Shown here in pieces: positions 21,800-23,613 of a stretch of 23,613 nt of DNA (position 1 is the stretch's first letter; each line of letters begins with the position of its first letter). The stretch is from Dehalococcoidia bacterium (GTDB lineage Bacteria > Chloroflexota > Dehalococcoidia > Lucifugimonadales > Lucifugimonadaceae): contig JANQEF010000031.1 of assembly GCA_028278465.1 (NCBI GenBank), positions 1 to 23,613 on the forward strand. The letters are read 5' to 3'. A model generated the notes under the pieces. It ran no database searches and was not told where the DNA came from. It worked only from the letters and a program-made list of their open reading frames with translations. A program made the position numbers and the translations under genes.

Positions 21800-22828
21800 A
21801 TGCAAGACCCATCCACGGGAAATAGCGGCCAGCCTCTCCTTTCAGTGGAAGGGCTGACGACGGAGTTCGCCACCGAGGACGGCATCGTGCGGGCGGTCGA
21901 CGGCGTTTCGTTCGACATCTTCCCCGGCGAGACGGTGAGCCTGGTTGGCGAGAGCGGCTGCGGCAAGAGCGTTACCGCGCTCTCGATCATGCGGCTGATC
22001 CAGAGTCCGCCCGGTAGGATCGTTGGCGGCTCGGTGAAGTTCGAGGGAAGAGACTTGCTGGCGCTGCCGGAGCCCGAGATGCGCGGCATCCGCGGCGGCC
22101 AGATCGGCATGATCTTCCAGGAGCCAATGACCTCGCTGAACCCGGTGCTGTCGATCGGCCGACAGATCACCGAGCCGCTCGAGCTGCACGAGAACTTGAC
22201 CGGGAACGAGGCGCGACGGCGGGCGGTCGAGCTGCTGGCGATGGTCGGCATCCCAGACCCGGAGCGCAGGGTCAGCGACTATCCGCACCAGCTAAGCGGC
22301 GGCCAGCGGCAGCGCGTGATGATCGCCATCGCAATGTCGTGCAACCCGAAGCTGCTGATAGCAGACGAGGCGACGACCGCGCTGGACGTGACGATCCAGG
22401 CGCAGATTCTCGAGCTTATGAAGAGCCTGACGGAGCGTGCCGGCGCGGCGCTGCTGATCATCACGCACAACCTGGGCGTCGTGGCACGCTACGCCGATCG
22501 CGTCAACGTGATGTACGCGGGGCGGATTCGCGAGTCTGCGCCGGCCGCCGACGTCTATCACCGGACGCGGCATCCGTACACGGCCGGACTTCTGCACTCG
22601 GTGCCGCGACTTGACCGGGAGCAGGGATCGAGGCTGGAGCCGATCCCCGGTGAGACCCCGGACCCGGGCGTTCGGATCGAGGGATGCGCTTTCCGACCGC
22701 GTTGCCGGTTCGCGGTCGAGCGATGCGAGGTCGACGACCCGCCGCTGGTTGAGGTTGCGCAGGACCACAACTCGGCATGCTGGGAGCACGAGCGTGTGAG
22801 CGCTGAAGTTGGGGCAATGGCGAGATGA
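21800..22828 (+). CDS. Oligopeptide/dipeptide ABC transporter ATP-binding protein, DppD/OppD type
   Basis: A 342-residue ATPase energising a peptide-type (or nickel/sugar-acid) ABC importer. Walker A GESGCGKS (50-57), Q-loop Q107 (FQEPM), signature LSGGQRQR (165-172), Walker B LLIADE (185-190) and switch H223 are all present. The Walker B continuation reads DEATTALD, with Ala replacing the usual Pro. The C-terminal oligo_HPY extension carries four cysteines (296, 302, 309, 327) in the usual GCxFxxRC...C...C order. The start codon overlaps nothing upstream; a 142-bp gap with a TATTTT box near 21730 precedes it. Its stop overlaps the next start by four bases (ATGA). No permease or binding protein precedes it, so those genes must lie downstream or elsewhere. 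Confidence 0.94.
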   Translation: MQDPSTGNSGQPLLSVEGLTTEFATEDGIVRAVDGVSFDIFPGETVSLVGESGCGKSVTALSIMRLIQSPPGRIVGGSVKFEGRDLLALPEPEMRGIRGGQIGMIFQEPMTSLNPVLSIGRQITEPLELHENLTGNEARRRAVELLAMVGIPDPERRVSDYPHQLSGGQRQRVMIAIAMSCNPKLLIADEATTALDVTIQAQILELMKSLTERAGAALLIITHNLGVVARYADRVNVMYAGRIRESAPAADVYHRTRHPYTAGLLHSVPRLDREQGSRLEPIPGETPDPGVRIEGCAFRPRCRFAVERCEVDDPPLVEVAQDHNSACWEHERVSAEVGAMAR

Positions 22829-23613
22829 CCTCCGAGCCTCAAACCGCCACGGCGCCTGACCGCGAAACGGAAGCAGGTCCGCTGCTCGATGTGCAAGACC
22901 TGCAGGTCCACTTCCCGATCAGGCGCGGCCTCGTCTTTCAGCGGCAGGTGGCATCGGTCAAGGCCGTTGACGGGGTCAGCTTCACGATTCGGCCGGGCGA
23001 GACGCTGGGGCTTGTAGGCGAGAGCGGCTCCGGCAAGACGACGATCGGTAAGGCGATCGTGCGGCTTGTCGACGCCACCGGCGGATCGATCCTCTTCGAC
23101 GGCCAGGATGTCAACGCGCTGAAGGGAACGGCCCTGCGCGCCGTGCGGCAGAAGATGGGGATAGTGTTCCAGGACCCGTACGGAGCGCTTAACCCGCGTA
23201 TGACGGCCGGCAGCATCGTCGGTGAGCCGCTCAGCGTGCACAAGCTCACTTCCGGCAAGGGCGAATACGTCGATACGGTCGCCGGGCTGATGGAGACGGT
23301 GGGGCTGAACCCGGCGACGATGAACAGGTACCCGCACGAGTTCAGCGGCGGGCAGAGGCAGAGGCTTGGCGTGGCGAGAGCGCTGGCGGCGAAGCCGAGC
23401 CTGATCATCCTCGACGAGCCTGTTTCAGCGCTCGACGTCTCGATCCAGGCGCAGGTGATCAACCTACTGCAGGACCTGCAGGAGCAGTTCAACCTGGCGT
23501 ACCTGTTCATCGCGCACGACCTGTCGGTGGTGCGGCACATCAGCGACCGCGTGGCGGTGATGTACCTGGGCAAGATCGTCGAGCTTGCAGGCGGTAGCCA
23601 GATCTACGACAAC
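22825..23613 (+). CDS. Oligopeptide/dipeptide ABC transporter ATP-binding protein, DppF/OppF type (3' end beyond window)
   Basis: The first 263 residues of the partner ATPase. It starts at the ATG inside the ATGA overlap with the upstream ATPase stop, so the two should be translationally coupled and made in equal amounts as a heterodimer. Visible elements are Walker A GESGSGKT (65-72), Q-loop FQDPYGALNP (115-124), signature FSGGQRQRLG (173-182), Walker B LIILDEPVSALD (193-204) and switch H231 in IAHDLSVV. The frame remains open at the window edge. The C-terminal oligo_HPY region is not visible. Substrate specificity cannot be determined from ATPases. Confidence 0.94.
   Translation, partial: MTSEPQTATAPDRETEAGPLLDVQDLQVHFPIRRGLVFQRQVASVKAVDGVSFTIRPGETLGLVGESGSGKTTIGKAIVRLVDATGGSILFDGQDVNALKGTALRAVRQKMGIVFQDPYGALNPRMTAGSIVGEPLSVHKLTSGKGEYVDTVAGLMETVGLNPATMNRYPHEFSGGQRQRLGVARALAAKPSLIILDEPVSALDVSIQAQVINLLQDLQEQFNLAYLFIAHDLSVVRHISDRVAVMYLGKIVELAGGSQIYDN

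Overview
The window is GC-rich bacterial chromosome with ordinary housekeeping genes, several catabolic-looking enzymes and large intergenic spacers packed with short structured repeats. The organism is probably a member of the Chloroflexota, perhaps a SAR202/Dehalococcoidia-type lineage. That is inference from the gene mix (mandelate-racemase-like enolase superfamily protein, DapA-like aldolase, DUF885, ArsR/SRPBCC/VOC set, Dpp-type ABC ATPases), frequent TTG/GTG starts and the repeat style. No rRNA or tRNA gene is present to settle it. No phage, transposase, CRISPR array or complete insertion sequence was seen.

Layout. 1-411 (-): N-terminal part of a coiled-coil protein. 665-1423 (+): birA. 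1424-2442: about 1 kb of repeats, including a 353-bp tandem duplication. 2443-3741: yggU (+) facing the coupled pair proC-yggT (-). 3742-4082: repeats. 4083-5087 (-): PdxA/PdxA2-type dehydrogenase. 5270-6688 (+): lipoprotein with three tandem Cys-x-Cys modules, followed by a terminator-like hairpin. 6817-7971 (+): dinB, facing a DapA-like aldolase (7995-8939, -). 8940-9390: repeats. 9391-12520 (-): serine beta-lactamase-like hydrolase followed by a DUF885 metallo-hydrolase. 12730-17378 (+): an enolase superfamily protein, a SelA-like PLP enzyme and a benzoylformate-decarboxylase-like ThDP enzyme, separated by repeat-filled gaps. 17392-19619 (-): arsR, SRPBCC, VOC and a methyltransferase. 19737-21657 (+): ferritin-CCC1 fusion and a second methyltransferase. 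21800-23613 (+): dppD-dppF-type ATPases, the second cut by the window end.

How genes may work together. ProC (proline synthesis) and YggT form a translationally coupled unit, and their usual partner YggU lies immediately downstream in the opposite orientation. The enolase-like, SelA-like and ThDP genes look like an acid-catabolism group, but the enolase-like protein lacks the usual His-Asp dyad, so no pathway can be assigned. The ArsR regulator probably controls its own minus-strand cluster from a near-consensus promoter whose -10 box abuts the gene.

The most distinctive feature is the repeat content. Every spacer of about 300 bp or more is filled with modular repeats of several families. 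Different copies keep the same hairpins through compensating base changes. One 304-bp element has long terminal inverted repeats like a MITE. No repeats were seen right of 15660.
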